Assembly (NCBI GenBank): GCA_021635425.1
Contig: JAJWOJ010000065.1
Span: forward strand, 1-8,558
DNA length: 8,558 bases
Source: Clostridiales bacterium
GTDB lineage: Bacteria; Bacillota; Clostridia; Christensenellales; Borkfalkiaceae
Direction of reading: 5' to 3'
Position numbers and translations under genes: made by a program. Of the stretch, positions 6,948 to 8,558 are shown one piece after another (within the stretch, counting starts at the first letter, position 1; each line of letters opens with the position of its first letter). The notes below the pieces were generated by a model, which was not told the DNA's origin, made no database searches, and worked only from the letters and a program-made list of their open reading frames with translations.

Positions 6948-8558
6948 TCACAATTCGCTTACGGAAATAAATCCGCGATATAAATTATAACCCGAATTCC
7001 AGTTTCCGTAAGGAAGCAAAGTCTCTTCGAGTTCGGGAATACTTTTCGTTTCTCCGCTCAGATATTCTTCTATTCTCTGAGCGCAATCGTAAAGCCTCGC
7101 TTTAAGCCCGCCGAGCCTTATCTCCTGTATATCCCAGCCGTAAGGCTTATTGTCGTTCATCCACACTTTTCTCAGCGTGTCGCGGAAAATCCCGAGTCTG
7201 TCGGCAGCTTCCCTATAGTCGCCGACCAAGCTTTTCAGAAGTTTTTTGTCTCCGCTTTTATATGCCTTCCTCGTCTTTATGCCGATACCCGCTTTTATGT
7301 CGAGAACTCTGCAAAGGGCGGCAAGATTGTCGAAAAGATACTTGTATTTCCCCATTCTTTTACCCGTCTGTTCGAGCGTTTCGGCATACTCCATGTACGG
7401 GACGGGATCAATTTTCTCGAAATAATAGTCCCTAAGACCTAAAAAACAATCGTTATAAAGCATTGCCTTGCAGGAATTATCAAGTTTTTCGAGATTCGGA
7501 TTAGATCTGTTTTTATTCGGAATATCGAGCGTCATAAAATCATCGAAACTCACCCCGAAAAGTTCTTCGAAGCCTGCTTTTATGCTTTCCTCGTCATAAT
7601 TTCCGAGGGCATATTGCCTTACGGCGTAAAGCGTCGGCAAAACGGAAAAACACGAGCAATCGCGCCCGTTGTCTCCCCACATCGTTATAAGCACGTTTTT
7701 TATTCCGTGTTTTCCGACTTGTTTCATAGCCGCTTCCGAACGGCGAAGAGACATCCTGTTTTGCGGAGCGAAACCGCTCCAGCACCATGCGCCGCCCGCA
7801 AACCACAACTCCCTTTTAAACGCTTCGTGCGAACGAAACATTTCGTCGTACGTCTCCTCGTCTTCGCTGTAATAATCCCAATAACAAAGCCCGAGGTTTT
7901 CGGGAACTTTTTCCATCACGCTTTCGGGTATAACCACACCTTTACCCACGTAATCGCCCTTGTTCGCAAGGCGGAAAAACATATCGCTCCATATATGCGG
8001 CTCCAATCCGTAACCGTCAACCATTTCGCAAACTTTATTCAAGTGCTTTATAAGGAGTTCGTATCTGTCTTTATAACCGTGTTTGTCGAGATATTTGCCC
8101 AACCCGACATGATGAGCCTCGTCAAAACAGAGGTTGATTTTTTTCGACGAAAAATTATCGCTTACGAACTTTATCATTTTATCTATAAGCCGATAAGTCT
8201 TCGGTTCATCTATAAGCAAGATGTCGTCTATATCCGTAATATCGGAGTATTCGGGAATTTTGACGAGATTTACGAGATGCGCCAGAACCTGAATGCAAGG
8301 AACGAGTTCGACTCCTTTACTTTTCGCGTATTCATCCATTTCGCGCACTTCCTCTTTGGTATACCCGCCGCGTAAATACCCGAAATATGGTTCGCCGTCG
8401 ATTTTATATATATCGTCGATACATAATTCGAGGAGATTATACCCCATAACGGAAAGCAAATCTATAAGCTCTTTCACTTTTTCGGGCTTCATTATCCCGT
8501 TGCTCGCGCAACATACCATAGCCCCGAAATTTTTATATTCGTTTATTCTGTCTGTCTC
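6948..8558 (-). CDS. Beta-N-acetylhexosaminidase-like enzyme, GH20 family (N-terminus beyond right edge)
   Basis: The frame is open from the right edge to TGA at 6948, giving 536 visible residues. Family enzymes release terminal beta-linked GlcNAc or GalNAc, using the substrate's own acetamido group as nucleophile. The GH20 barrel starts at once: FGAMVCCASNG (11-21), GYNLLELCIDD (39-49), FGYLRGGYT (59-67) and PCIQVLAHL (87-95). INLCFDEAHHVGLG contains the Asp146-Glu147 pair expected to orient the acetamido group and act as general acid. Further conserved positions are WSDMFF (Trp190), YWDYY (226-230), WCWSGF (258-263) and WGDNG (Trp294). Residues about 360-536 form a mostly helical C-terminal region. 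The ATG at 8519 is probably internal: coding continues upstream, the barrel's first strand begins just before it, and no good ribosome site precedes it. About 80-120 residues, probably a small N-terminal domain, are likely missing. Whether it is cytoplasmic cannot be judged without that end. It heads the visible operon. Confidence 0.82.
   Translation of the reverse strand, partial: ETDRINEYKNFGAMVCCASNGIMKPEKVKELIDLLSVMGYNLLELCIDDIYKIDGEPYFGYLRGGYTKEEVREMDEYAKSKGVELVPCIQVLAHLVNLVKIPEYSDITDIDDILLIDEPKTYRLIDKMIKFVSDNFSSKKINLCFDEAHHVGLGKYLDKHGYKDRYELLIKHLNKVCEMVDGYGLEPHIWSDMFFRLANKGDYVGKGVVIPESVMEKVPENLGLCYWDYYSEDEETYDEMFRSHEAFKRELWFAGGAWCWSGFAPQNRMSLRRSEAAMKQVGKHGIKNVLITMWGDNGRDCSCFSVLPTLYAVRQYALGNYDEESIKAGFEELFGVSFDDFMTLDIPNKNRSNPNLEKLDNSCKAMLYNDCFLGLRDYYFEKIDPVPYMEYAETLEQTGKRMGKYKYLFDNLAALCRVLDIKAGIGIKTRKAYKSGDKKLLKSLVGDYREAADRLGIFRDTLRKVWMNDNKPYGWDIQEIRLGGLKARLYDCAQRIEEYLSGETKSIPELEETLLPYGNWNSGYNLYRGFISVSEL

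Noticed and set aside
7614..8375. A 253-codon open frame on the plus strand opposite the GH20 gene
   Set aside because: It lies across conserved GH20 catalytic motifs on the other strand and shows no protein-like features of its own.
8517..8519. ATG at 8519 as the start of the GH20 gene
   Set aside because: The frame stays open to the right edge with plausible coding (ETDRINEYKNFGA), no purine-rich ribosome site lies at the right distance, and starting here would cut the first strand of the GH20 barrel.
1..8558. CRISPR array, tRNA/rRNA, insertion sequence or phage genes
   Set aside because: I saw no regularly spaced repeats, no tRNA-like cloverleaf, no transposase or integrase motifs; nearly all of the window is accounted for by the six operon genes.

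Overview
The window looks like a fragment of a bacterial carbohydrate-use operon from the Bacillota, most probably an uncultured gut-type Clostridia lineage. The grounds are strong AAGGAGG-type ribosome binding sites before almost every gene, short diderm-unlike lipoprotein signal peptides, a sugar ABC importer of the LplB/LplC-like type, and extracellular lipoprotein glycosidases. The coding sequence is rich in TCG/CGA codons and CpG, which is unlike classical low-GC Clostridium; a Christensenellales-like origin is a guess, not shown by the sequence.

All six genes lie on the minus strand and read from right to left. In transcription order they are: a GH20-type beta-N-acetylhexosaminidase whose 5' end is cut by the right edge (8558-6948); two ABC-importer permeases (6934-5987 and 5987-5091, overlapping by one base); a lipoprotein sugar-binding protein (4958-3372); a lipoprotein with a GH123/DUF4091-type glycosidase architecture (3339-1024); and a second lipoprotein with a carbohydrate-binding-like beta-sandwich domain, cut by the left edge (1009-1). 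Most gaps are 13-32 bases, so this is almost certainly one transcription unit. The promoter should lie off the right edge and the terminator off the left edge; neither is visible. No ATPase gene is present, as is common where a shared MsmX/MsmK-type ATPase serves many sugar importers.

The one sizeable non-coding stretch is the 132-base gap between the second permease and the binding protein (4959-5090). It is full of structure: a 23-base hairpin with 10-bp arms, a 14-bp perfect palindrome, and two 15-base hairpins with the same loop but a compensatory stem change, each next to the same 11-base repeat. It has no typical intrinsic terminator in the direction of transcription, so it is more likely an mRNA processing/stability or regulatory element that sets binding-protein expression apart from that of the permeases.

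Functional reading (inference): surface lipoproteins bind and trim a glycan containing beta-linked N-acetylhexosamine, the binding protein and permeases import the released sugar or oligosaccharide, and the GH20 enzyme cleaves the terminal HexNAc, probably inside the cell. Pairing GH20 with a GH123-like enzyme suggests GalNAc- or GlcNAc-containing host or microbial glycans. Nothing in the window is clearly a wholly new system. The points most worth a second look are the structured intergenic region and the divergent GH123-like and carbohydrate-binding lipoproteins.
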